Shown here: piece after piece, positions 19,574 through 28,372 of the stretch | How positions within the stretch are numbered: position 1 is the first letter of the stretch | Layout of the letters: the number at the start of each line of letters is the position of its first letter | NCBI GenBank assembly: GCA_022640915.1 | Contig: JALCCT010000006.1 | Location: forward strand, 55,589-119,588 | Length of the DNA: 64,000 nucleotides | Source: Bifidobacterium sp. | Lineage (GTDB): Bacteria > Actinomycetota > Actinomycetes > Actinomycetales > Bifidobacteriaceae | Direction: 5' to 3' | Position numbers and translations under genes: made by a program | The notes under the pieces: model-generated | Told to the model about the DNA's origin: nothing | Database searches by the model: none | Seen by the model: the letters and a program-made list of their open reading frames with translations, nothing else

Positions 19574-20590
19574 ATGACGGTTATGGCTATGAAGAAGGGC
19601 CCGACCAAGGGGTCGGGCGGGAAACACCGTAACGCATTGAAGGGCAGAGGCCCCACTCCGAAGGCGGAGGATCGCGTCTATCACAAGGCGTATCGCGCAA
19701 AAACAGCCGCGGATCGCCGCAAAGTCGCCGACCCCCGAATCGCCGCACGTCGTCGCGTCGCAAAGTTCACTTCAGACTCCGACGATCTGGTCATCGGCCG
19801 CAACGCGGTGCTCGAGGCGCTGCGCGCGGGGGTTCCCAGTTCGCAGTTGTATATCGCTTCACGCATCGAGCATGACGACCGCACGCGCGACATCGTACGA
19901 CTTGCGGGCGAACAAGGCCTCAATCTGCTTGAGGCTGACCGGCTTGAGATGGATCGCATAGCGCGCTCCGGCAATCATCAAGGGGTGATTCTCAAAGCCC
20001 AGCCGTACCAGTATTCCTCGCTGCAGGAACTGGCTGAACGGGCTGAGAGGAGGGCCAAGGCGATGCAGTCCGCAGATCGCGAGGAGACACGGACCACTGC
20101 ACGACCGCTATTCATCGCGCTCGACGGCGTCACCGACCCACAAAATCTCGGAGCTGTAATCCGCTCAGCCGCCGCATTCGGTGCCAACGGCGTCATTCTG
20201 CCCGAGCGCCGTTCGGCTTCGGTGACAGCGGCCTCGTGGAAGGTGTCCGCTGGCGCTGCCGCGCATATTCCGGTGGCCCGTGTCGTCAATCTCACCAAGG
20301 CGCTGGAGGCCCTCAAAGAACGCGGTTACTATACCGTCGGTCTCGATGGCGGTGGCGATACGCTCGTCGGCGAGACCGGCTTCGAATCCGATCCGCTCGT
20401 CATTGTCCTAGGCTCCGAAGGCAAGGGCCTGAGCCGTTTGGTGAAAGAGGCCTGCGACGCCATCGCCAGCATTCCAATCACGAATGCGGTTGAATCGCTT
20501 AACGCATCAGTCGCAGCGGGCATAAGCCTGTATGCGGCTGCCCGCGCACGCCGCGAAGCCGCCGCAGCAGGGACAGTGCCCGCTCGCTAA
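19574..20590 (+). CDS. rlmB: TrmH-family 23S rRNA (guanosine-2'-O-)-methyltransferase RlmB
   Basis: LVIGRNAVLEALRAG, LDGVTDPQNLGAVIRSAAAFGANGVILPERRS, VLGSEGKGLSRLV, ESLNASVAAGI. Confidence 0.93.
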   Translation: MTVMAMKKGPTKGSGGKHRNALKGRGPTPKAEDRVYHKAYRAKTAADRRKVADPRIAARRRVAKFTSDSDDLVIGRNAVLEALRAGVPSSQLYIASRIEHDDRTRDIVRLAGEQGLNLLEADRLEMDRIARSGNHQGVILKAQPYQYSSLQELAERAERRAKAMQSADREETRTTARPLFIALDGVTDPQNLGAVIRSAAAFGANGVILPERRSASVTAASWKVSAGAAAHIPVARVVNLTKALEALKERGYYTVGLDGGGDTLVGETGFESDPLVIVLGSEGKGLSRLVKEACDAIASIPITNAVESLNASVAAGISLYAAARARREAAAAGTVPAR

Positions 20591-20676
20591 CTACAGCAAC
20601 AACTGCGGTAACAGAGTCATCGACGCAATTGGCGCGGATGCCAGATACATCCATCCGCATCCGCGCATTCAGGGAT

Positions 20677-22137
20677 TCAGCGGCTCGCCCAGACAGCAGC
20701 ATCAGGATCGTTATCGACTTCGTCTGAACCGTAGCCATCCTCATTGCTGTTGTAGGCCGACTCATCATCGACCACTCCGGAATCGGCCTCTGCATTGAGC
20801 TGCTCGACGTCTGCAGTGTCGAGTTTGTATTTCGGCAGCACCGTGTCGATGTAGCTTTTGACGGCCTCACGCATCGGGATGTCATGACCGGCTTTTTCGG
20901 CCAAGAACCAACGGTGCTCCAAAATCTCGTGGAAGAACTGCGCCGGCTCAATCTGCGAACGGTATTCGGGCGGAATCATACGAACGGTCGGTTCGAAGAC
21001 GACGCGCATCCAATCGGTGGCAACGATTTCGAGATCCTCGTCATCCTGCCAAGTCGAAGCACGGTAGGCGTCGAGGTCGTTGAGCAGACGCCGAGCCTGG
21101 TTTTCCTGCACATCGAGACCGGTGAGCCGCAGCAGCTTGCGTGAAGCATATCCGGCATCAACCACGCGCGGCCGCACCAGAATACGGTTGCCATCCTCGG
21201 TTGTTTTCATCTCCAGCTCGTCCACGTCGAAGCCGAGCTCGTTCAATTTATTGACGCGGCGCTCGATTTTCCACATCTCGTCTGGCCCGTAGTTTTCGGT
21301 GTTGGTCAGCGTGCTCCAGAGCGAATGATAGCGCTCGACCAGTCGATTCCCCACCTCGACCTCATCCACGTCACCGGGCAGCAGCTTGCCGGAACTCAAA
21401 TCCATCAGCTCGCCGATAATGTTAGTGCGCGCTAAGTCCATATCGTATTCGCGCTGGCCGTCCGTCAACGTTTCATGCAGATCGCCAGTCTCAGCATCAA
21501 CCAGAAAGGCGGTGAACTCGTCCGCATCACGCAGAAACAGTACATTCGACAGTGATACGTCGCCCCAATAAAAGCCTACCAAGTGAAGCCGCACCATGAG
21601 CACAGCAAGCGCGTCAATCAATCGCTGCGCAGTGTCGGGACGCAGATTGCGAGCGAATAGCGCACGATACGGAAGAGAGAACTTCAGGTGCCTCGTCACG
21701 AGAATCGATTCGAGCGGCTCGCCAGACTTGTCATGGCGACCGGTGACCACGCCTATCGGCGTCACGGTAGGCAGGTCGAGTTTCTGCAGATGGCGCAGCA
21801 GCTCATATTCCCGCTCGGCTACATTGCGCGTGATCTCTTTCATCGCGTAGACATCATCGCCGACGTGCACGAACCGAACGACATGCCTTGAAATACCGCG
21901 CGGCAGATTGGCCAGCAGATCTTGCGGCCAGGTCGACAGCGGATGTTCCCATGGCAGGGTGAACATCTTCGGGTTCGAGCTCGCCGCCGTGATTGTCAAG
22001 GTTCGCGGCTCCCGGGAGCGCACCCCATGTCCGCCAGCTGTGCCGCCTTGTGGCGCCGCATCTCGCAAAGCCTGCGACGCTGGCAGGCCGGCAAGCGTAT
22101 TCGTTTCTGCCGTAGTGAGAAATTCCATACCGCCCAA
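20677..22137 (-). CDS. DUF4032 domain-containing protein
   Basis: FVHVGDDVYAMKEITRNVAEREYELLRHLQKLDLPTVTPIGVV...WGDVSLSNVLFLRDADEFTAFLVDAETGDLH, kinase-like fold plus C-terminal DUF4032 region. Confidence 0.85.
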   Translation of the reverse strand: MGGMEFLTTAETNTLAGLPASQALRDAAPQGGTAGGHGVRSREPRTLTITAASSNPKMFTLPWEHPLSTWPQDLLANLPRGISRHVVRFVHVGDDVYAMKEITRNVAEREYELLRHLQKLDLPTVTPIGVVTGRHDKSGEPLESILVTRHLKFSLPYRALFARNLRPDTAQRLIDALAVLMVRLHLVGFYWGDVSLSNVLFLRDADEFTAFLVDAETGDLHETLTDGQREYDMDLARTNIIGELMDLSSGKLLPGDVDEVEVGNRLVERYHSLWSTLTNTENYGPDEMWKIERRVNKLNELGFDVDELEMKTTEDGNRILVRPRVVDAGYASRKLLRLTGLDVQENQARRLLNDLDAYRASTWQDDEDLEIVATDWMRVVFEPTVRMIPPEYRSQIEPAQFFHEILEHRWFLAEKAGHDIPMREAVKSYIDTVLPKYKLDTADVEQLNAEADSGVVDDESAYNSNEDGYGSDEVDNDPDAAVWASR

Positions 22138-22176
22138 TCTACTGTTCGGATAAGAAAAACCGCAAGAATAATAAGA

Positions 22177-22203
22177 AAAGCCCCGCAGCTATGCGGGGCT
22201 TTC
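22177..22203 (-). terminator. Intrinsic terminator downstream of sugar ABC ATPase gene
   Basis: Minus strand GGGAAAGCCCCGCATAGCTGCGGGGCTTTTCTTATTATT. Confidence 0.92.
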
Positions 22204-22272
22204 CCAACGAGACCTGAAGAGAGGAAGAGGTAGTCTCGTTTACTGGTTGGCTCGGTCTTTCGACCAAACCAA
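22177..22272 (-). ncRNA. Candidate structured 3'UTR / 3'UTR-derived small RNA of the sugar ABC ATPase gene
   Basis: Three consecutive stem-loops on the minus strand: UUGGUUUGGUC-GAAA-GACCGAGCCAA, AACGAGAC-(UACCUCUUCCUCUCUUCAG)-GUCUCGUU, then the terminator. Confidence 0.5.
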
Positions 22273-22274
22273 GA

Positions 22275-23402
22275 TTAGTTGAGGCGCAGCTCGGACGACG
22301 GCGCGAACAGGTGCATCTTGACCGGATCGATCTTGATCTTGACAACCTCGCCGACCTTCGGCAGCGCACGCGGATTCACACGAATCGTGGTGAGCTTGTT
22401 CTGATCAGACATTGTCGCCGAAGCCTCGAGAACCGAGTCGTCGGTGATGATGTTGCCGTAGATGTACCCGTCAGAACCCAGATCCTCAACGTTCACAACC
22501 TTGAGTGAGAAGGCGTTCGGGTCATCGGAAGTCGCCAGTCCGGCGTCCTCCGGGCGGAAGCCGATCACGATCTGACCATTGTCTTCGGGAGCCAGCTTAG
22601 CAACGACATCAGCCGGCAGATCAACGGTGTCGCTGCCGATCTTCGCCTTGCCGTCGACCACCGGGTGGGTGTTGAGATTCATCGACGGGGAGCCGATGAA
22701 GCCCGCAACGAAGACGTTCGCCGGGGTATCATACAGCTCAGTCGGCGCGCCGACCTGCTGCAGGAGGCCGAGCTTGATGACGGCGATGCGATCGCCCATC
22801 GTCAGCGCCTCGGTCTGGTCGTGGGTCACGTACAGAGTGGTGACACCCAGCTGACGCTGCAGAGCGGCGATCTGAGTACGGGTCTGCACGCGCAGCTTCG
22901 CATCAAGGTTCGAGAGCGGCTCATCCATAAGGAAGACCTTTGGCTCGCGAACGATGGCGCGACCCATTGCGACGCGCTGACGCTGGCCGCCGGACAGGGC
23001 CTTCGGCTTGCGGTCGAGGAACTCGGTGAGGTCAAGGATCTCAGCGGCCTTTTCGACACGCTTGCGGATCTCGTCCTTGGGAGTACCTGCGATCTTCAGA
23101 GCGAAGCCCATGTTGTCGGCTACAGTCATATGCGGATACAGTGCGTAGTTCTGGAAGACCATGGCGATGTCACGATCTTTCGGCTGCATCGTGGTAACGT
23201 CTTTGCCGCCGATGAGGATACGGCCCTTGTTCACCTCTTCCAGGCCTGCCAGCATGCGCAGAGTCGTTGACTTTCCGCAGCCGGAAGGGCCGACGAGCAC
23301 GAGGAACTCGCCATCCTTGATATTGAGATTCAAATCGTCTACAGAGGGCTTATCGTTGCCCGGGTAGACACGAGTGACATGCTCGAATACTACTTCTGCC
23401 AT
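22275..23402 (-). CDS. Sugar ABC transporter ATP-binding protein (MsiK/UgpC type)
   Basis: MAEVVFEHVTRVYPGNDKPSVDDLNLNIKDGEFLVLVGPSGCGKSTTLRMLAGLE; LSGGQRQRVAMGRAIVREPKVFLMDEPLSNLDAKLR; C-terminal TOBE-like domain. Confidence 0.95.
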   Translation of the reverse strand: MAEVVFEHVTRVYPGNDKPSVDDLNLNIKDGEFLVLVGPSGCGKSTTLRMLAGLEEVNKGRILIGGKDVTTMQPKDRDIAMVFQNYALYPHMTVADNMGFALKIAGTPKDEIRKRVEKAAEILDLTEFLDRKPKALSGGQRQRVAMGRAIVREPKVFLMDEPLSNLDAKLRVQTRTQIAALQRQLGVTTLYVTHDQTEALTMGDRIAVIKLGLLQQVGAPTELYDTPANVFVAGFIGSPSMNLNTHPVVDGKAKIGSDTVDLPADVVAKLAPEDNGQIVIGFRPEDAGLATSDDPNAFSLKVVNVEDLGSDGYIYGNIITDDSVLEASATMSDQNKLTTIRVNPRALPKVGEVVKIKIDPVKMHLFAPSSELRLN

Positions 23403-23562
23403 GATGGTCATCCTTTCATCGGCAGGTACGTGCCGAACGATCCGTTGTGAAGGGTTATGCATCCACTCATCGTAGCCAACTTCGGAAACGATAAACTTCT
23501 GCGTTAACTTTTCCGGCCATTGAAAGATTTCTCTTCGTTGAGCCAATGCCCACTATACACCC

Positions 23563-23576
23563 TGGAAACGTTTCGT
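23563..23576. promoter_or_regulatory. LacI-family-like operator upstream of the sugar ABC ATPase gene
   Basis: TGGAAACGTTTCGT with a perfect GAAACGTTTC core. Confidence 0.5.
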
Positions 23577-23761
23577 CAATTCACCACTGAGATCGCAATA
23601 CAAGTGCGACAGAGTGTCTGTGCCTAGGATTTGAGGAGATTCTATTGCCATATAGCGTCGCCTCGGTTCGTCATCCGTGATTTATATTGTTCCGTGACGT
23701 TCCCTGCGTCGTGTGCAGTTTTCTTTGGCGACACTGCACCTGCACAGACGCTGCCGCACAC

Positions 23762-23801
23762 GCACAAGGGCCTAAGCGTAATAACGCCTGAGCCCTTGTG
23801 C
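23762..23801. terminator. Stem-loop downstream of mscL
   Basis: GCACAAGGGC-(20 nt)-GCCCTTGTGC, 10-bp perfect stem with inner AGCGT/ACGC pairing; no U-tract. Confidence 0.5.
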
Positions 23802-23857
23802 CGCAACCTATCTGGAATACTGGCTCCGGATACACAGCATGCTGTATCGCTGCCTCA

Positions 23858-24286
23858 TTACTTCATGATGACGGTTTTGCCGTCACCGCCCTTGGCCAGC
23901 TCGTCGCGGATCTCCTGGAGTAATGCCACGGTTTGCTCTTCGGGGCTGAGCGTCGCGGCCTCCTCTTCCTGCACGCCATGCCGTGCGGCGGCCATATCGC
24001 GGAACTTGTTGATCGGCAGCACGATGCAGAAGTACACGGCTGCGGCGACCACGAGGAAGTTGATCAGCGCGCCGAGAACCGCGCCGAAGGAGACCGTTGA
24101 TTTGTTGACGGTGAATGCCAGCAGCCCGTCCATATTCTCGGAACCAAAAATCATGGCGATCAGCGGGTTGATGACATTCTTGACGATTGCGGTGACCACG
24201 GCGGTTACCGCTGCGCCCATGACCACACCAACGGCCATATCGATCATGTTGCCTCGGGCGATGAACTTCTTGAATCCGTCGAGCAT
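23858..24286 (-). CDS. mscL: Large-conductance mechanosensitive channel
   Basis: MLDGFKKFIARGNMIDMAVGVVMGAAVTAVVTAIVKNVINPLIAMIFG. Confidence 0.97.
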   Translation of the reverse strand: MLDGFKKFIARGNMIDMAVGVVMGAAVTAVVTAIVKNVINPLIAMIFGSENMDGLLAFTVNKSTVSFGAVLGALINFLVVAAAVYFCIVLPINKFRDMAAARHGVQEEEAATLSPEEQTVALLQEIRDELAKGGDGKTVIMK

Positions 24287-24381
24287 TATCTCTCCTTGTT
24301 GTATTTGCCGGGCTTTGTATATCAGATATACCCCTCAAAGAAGTTTAGCTCGACACGGCATCAACTGCTCGCCACAGCGTT

Positions 24382-25839
24382 TTATATCGCGTTGCGCACC
24401 ACGATCTCACGCAATCGCAGCGCCGAATCCTTCCAGATGCGCTTCTGGGTGTCATAGTCGACGCGAATGATGCCGAAGCGCTTGGAGTAACCCAGCGCCC
24501 ACTCGAAGTTGTCGAGCAGCGACCACGCGAAGTATCCTTTCACGGCGGCGCCTGCCGCTATCGCATCGGCCACGGCACGCACATGAGCCTCCAAGTACGC
24601 CACACGCCTAGGATCATGCACGATTATGCCGTTAGGAGCTGCCGGGTCGGCGCTTACTTCGTCGTTCCACGCCGATCCGTTCTCCGAAACGAACAGATCG
24701 AGACCGGGGAAGCGAGCACTCAGTTCAGTGAGTAGGGTCGTAAGCCCTTGTGGTTCCTGATTCCAACCCATAGCCGTCAGCTCGCCGGCCGGAGGCAGGC
24801 CTTCGACGATATCTTGTGCAGGCATGGGATTGCGCTCGGCTGGTGAGACCGGGCGCGCAACCGAGGCGGCCACACCGGCAACCGCGCTGGCAGCTGCGGC
24901 CGTCGCGTCCCGATAGCGTACATGAGTGGTTGAGTAGTAGTTCACGCCAAGCGACTGCACCGGCTGGTGGATGAACTCCTCGTCTCCGTCATGGACGAAG
25001 GACCAGTCGGTGTAGGGCTTGGTCACCTCGAAGATCTCGGGGTTGTAATGGCCCTCGAACATGGGGCTTAGGAAAACCTCGTTAGCGATCAGATCGGCGC
25101 GATGCTTGGCTGCCAGATCCGCCTCGCTCTCGGTCTGCGCGATATTGGCCGCCAGATTGAGCACAGTGGAAATATTCGCCGTCTCTCCTAGACGAGCGCG
25201 GATCGCCTGCACGCCCAGCCCATGCGCAAGGTTCAAATGATGCACGGCCGCGAGCGCCTTGCCATAATCACGCACGCCCGGCGCGTGCACGCCGCTGCCG
25301 TAGCCCAGATAGGCGGAGCACCACGGTTCGTTAAGTGTCGTCCAGATGCCAACCCGATCGCCCAATCCGCGGGCCAGTGCATCCGCGTAATCACCGAAGC
25401 GCAGCGCCGTGTCTCGATTCGTCCAGCCACCACGATCCTCGAGATATTGCGGCAGATCCCAATGATACAGCGTCACCACGGGCAGAATGCCCGACTCACG
25501 CAGCAAGTCCAGTTCACGCCGGTAATGGTCAATGCCTAGCTGATTGACAGCACCGTCGACGCTCGGCACAATACGCGGCCAGGCGATGGAGAGCCGGTAG
25601 GCCTTGACGCCCAGATCGCGCATCAGCGCGATGTCTTCGGGGTAGCGGTGGTACTGGTCGCAGGCGACTTCGCCGGACGAGCCGTCGGCCACTGTGCCGG
25701 GCTGCGCACAGAAGATATCCCAGATGCTGGGGGTTCGGCCGTCCTCTCGAATTGCGCCTTCGACTTGGTACGAAGCCGTGGCGGTGCCCCAGATAAAACC
25801 TTCCGGGAACGTAGTAGTCATGGTGGTATTCGCTTTCAT
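24382..25839 (-). CDS. Beta-glucosidase, GH1
   Basis: FPEGFIWGTATASYQVEGA; WTTLNEPWCSAYLGYGSGVHAPG; LFVSENGSAW; GYFAWSLLDNFEWALGYSKRFGIIRVD. Confidence 0.96.
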   Translation of the reverse strand: MKANTTMTTTFPEGFIWGTATASYQVEGAIREDGRTPSIWDIFCAQPGTVADGSSGEVACDQYHRYPEDIALMRDLGVKAYRLSIAWPRIVPSVDGAVNQLGIDHYRRELDLLRESGILPVVTLYHWDLPQYLEDRGGWTNRDTALRFGDYADALARGLGDRVGIWTTLNEPWCSAYLGYGSGVHAPGVRDYGKALAAVHHLNLAHGLGVQAIRARLGETANISTVLNLAANIAQTESEADLAAKHRADLIANEVFLSPMFEGHYNPEIFEVTKPYTDWSFVHDGDEEFIHQPVQSLGVNYYSTTHVRYRDATAAAASAVAGVAASVARPVSPAERNPMPAQDIVEGLPPAGELTAMGWNQEPQGLTTLLTELSARFPGLDLFVSENGSAWNDEVSADPAAPNGIIVHDPRRVAYLEAHVRAVADAIAAGAAVKGYFAWSLLDNFEWALGYSKRFGIIRVDYDTQKRIWKDSALRLREIVVRNAI

Positions 25840-25987
25840 TCGATAACGTTCATTTGCGTAAAGCTCACTAGATATAACAACACTGCACAAATTTCGTTGG
25901 GCAAAGCTCACAGCGCAAAGGCGATTATGCAATGTCCGTTGCATGGTTGCACCTGTTGCCATGCACGATGCCTTGAGCGTCGTCTTC

Positions 25988-26974
25988 TCAGCCCTTGACG
26001 GCCCCGGCCATAATGCCAGAGACAAGCTGGCGACCTGCGAAGAAGAACAGCACGATGAGCGGGAAGGTAGTCAGGATAACGCCGGACATCACCATCGTGT
26101 AATCAGTGAAGTAGGCGCCCTTGAGCGCTGCGGCTGCCACAGTGAGCATGCTGTTCTTGTTCGAGCCGAGCACAAGCATGGGCCAGAAATAATTCGTCCA
26201 CTGGCCGATGAAGGTGAACAGGAACAGCATCGAGGCCGCAGGCCGGGCCGCCGGCATAGCAACCGACCAGAAAGTGCGGATCATCGAGCAGCCGTCGACG
26301 CGCGCCGCCTCGATCAGCTCGTAGGGCAGCGCGTCGCTGATATACTGCGTCATCCAGAACACGCCGAAGGCACTCACCAAGCCGGGGATAATAACGGCCC
26401 ACAGGCTGCCGTACAGGCCAGCCTTGTTCGCCATGATGTACAGCGGCACAACGCTCAGCTGCTGTGGGATGGTCATCGTCGCCACCACGAAGGTGAGCAG
26501 GAAGTTGCGCCCGCGGAAATGCAGTTTGGCGAAGGAGTAGCCGGCCAGTGTGCTGAACAACACAGTGGAGATGGAGACCAGCGTGGCGACGAAGAAGGTG
26601 CCGCTGAGCGCCTGCCAGAAGTCGATTGCATCGAAAGCACGGCCGATGTTGGCCAGCAATGCACTGCCCGGGATCAGCGCCCGCACGCCGTACTGATTGC
26701 TGGGGCTGTTCTGCGAGGCGATGGAGACCGCGTAATACAACGGGAAGACGAAAACCAGGATGGCCACTACCAGAATCAGATAGCTTGGCCATCCCGGTTG
26801 GCGGCCCCCAGAGGTCAGACCCAGCTTCTTGGCCCGGCCTCTTGCCGCAGCTCTGGCCACGCCCTTGCCGTATGCCTGCTCGAGCGCGGGAACGCCGTAA
26901 TCGGTGCCGTTATTGCCATTACCAGCATTAGCATTGCGAGCATTGCCGGTTGATGCTGTGCTTGACTTGCTCAT
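25988..26974 (-). CDS. Carbohydrate ABC transporter permease (MalG-like)
   Basis: EAA-like motif LPYELIEAARVDGCSMIRTFWSVAMPAARPA. Confidence 0.93.
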   Translation of the reverse strand: MSKSSTASTGNARNANAGNGNNGTDYGVPALEQAYGKGVARAAARGRAKKLGLTSGGRQPGWPSYLILVVAILVFVFPLYYAVSIASQNSPSNQYGVRALIPGSALLANIGRAFDAIDFWQALSGTFFVATLVSISTVLFSTLAGYSFAKLHFRGRNFLLTFVVATMTIPQQLSVVPLYIMANKAGLYGSLWAVIIPGLVSAFGVFWMTQYISDALPYELIEAARVDGCSMIRTFWSVAMPAARPAASMLFLFTFIGQWTNYFWPMLVLGSNKNSMLTVAAAALKGAYFTDYTMVMSGVILTTFPLIVLFFFAGRQLVSGIMAGAVKG

Positions 26975-26982
26975 CGTTACCC

Positions 26983-28167
26983 CTACGCTTCCTGCCGCAT
27001 TGCGACTGCATTTGCGGCTGCATCTGACGTGGCTGTGCTCAATGTTCCCGCGGCAGCCATGCGTGCGTTGTATCCGGAGCGGATAGCGCGCTGGCGCTCC
27101 GCTTCGTTGCGCTCCTCCATGCGGTGTATCGTCTGCTTGCTTCGCCGGGCTTGCCCGCCGGAGGCGAGTCGCTGCGTGATCAGGTAGTTAAGTACAGCGA
27201 TAAGCACAATGATGAGGAACAGCAACCATGCGACGGCTGCGGCACGACCCATATTCGGCTGGCCAGGCGTCACGCTGACGAATCCGAGCTTGTACAGGTA
27301 CAGGCTCACGGTCAGATATTGGTTGTTGACACCGCCGCCCGCACTGGCCGCGTTGTGGAAAAGCTGCGGCTCATCGAAGATCTGCAGGCCGCCGATCGTC
27401 GAGGTGATGATGACGAATATCAGGGTCGGGCGAAGCATCGGCAGCGTCACCGAACGGAAGGTGCGCCATTTGCCGGCACCATCCACGACCGCCGCCTCAA
27501 CCACATCGCGCGGCACGGCCTGCATGGCTGCGAGCAAGATGAGCGTGTTGTAGCCGGTCCAGCGAAAATTCACAATCGTGGCGATAGCGATATGCGACCA
27601 TATCGTGCTGCCGTGCCACATGATCGGATTCAGTCCGATCTGCTGGAGCAGCACGTTGATGGCGCCCATTTTGTCGGAAAAGATCTGCGAGAAGATGATG
27701 CCGGCTGCTGAAGGGGCCACGACGTACGGCAGCAATACGCCCATGCGCCAGAAGGTCTTGGCTTTCAGGTTCGCGTCTAGGATCCACGCCAGCAGCAACG
27801 CTAGCATGATCTGCGGCACGGAGCTCAAGAGGAAGATCGACACTGAGTTGCGCAGCGCAACATAGAAGGCCTGCTGATGCAGGACCCATGCGAAATTGCC
27901 GAACCATGAGGGCGTGGTGCTTCCGCAGGTGGCGCCGCACACCGCAAGCCCGCCGTTGCCGGTGAGTGTGTTCCAGCTGCGCGTGGCCACGACCATCGTG
28001 TACAGCAACGGGAAGAGCCCGACGATGGCGAACAGGATGAAGAACGGCGCCACATAGATATACGGCGACGCTTTCCACTCGAATCGCCCGAGCCGCGTGC
28101 GCCACTTGCCCGGCTGACGGCTCTGTTGGTCGCCGCTCACGCCGGCGGCTTGATGTAAGTGTGACAT
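26983..28167 (-). CDS. Carbohydrate ABC transporter permease (MalF-like)
   Basis: Start at MSHLHQAAGVSG; motif AVPRDVVEAAVVDGAGKWRTFRSVTLPMLRPT. Confidence 0.93.
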   Translation of the reverse strand: MSHLHQAAGVSGDQQSRQPGKWRTRLGRFEWKASPYIYVAPFFILFAIVGLFPLLYTMVVATRSWNTLTGNGGLAVCGATCGSTTPSWFGNFAWVLHQQAFYVALRNSVSIFLLSSVPQIMLALLLAWILDANLKAKTFWRMGVLLPYVVAPSAAGIIFSQIFSDKMGAINVLLQQIGLNPIMWHGSTIWSHIAIATIVNFRWTGYNTLILLAAMQAVPRDVVEAAVVDGAGKWRTFRSVTLPMLRPTLIFVIITSTIGGLQIFDEPQLFHNAASAGGGVNNQYLTVSLYLYKLGFVSVTPGQPNMGRAAAVAWLLFLIIVLIAVLNYLITQRLASGGQARRSKQTIHRMEERNEAERQRAIRSGYNARMAAAGTLSTATSDAAANAVAMRQEA

Positions 28168-28372
28168 AGTCTCTCCTTCTTGGCTCACCGTCTGCCTCGT
28201 CGCCGATTGTTGCCTGCTGATTGCTCTGGTTGCTAGCTGATTGTTAGCGGCAGCGGCCAGCCGCCAGCTACCAAATTGCCACAGTGCAGGCGTTCTGGGT
28301 GCTTGAAGCCTTAGCGACTTCTCAGGTGCACGGGACGCCTGCAACTTGGTGGATTGCAGGATTTGCAGATGG

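Noticed and set aside
25838-25852. AACGTT-centred site (cgataacgttcat) upstream of the GH1 gene as a LacI operator
   Set aside because: Palindrome is too short and differs from the TGGAAACGGTTCCA-type sites; not supported.
25943-26953. 336-aa plus-strand ORF antisense to an ABC permease
   Set aside because: His/Gln/Arg-rich antisense translation, not protein-like.
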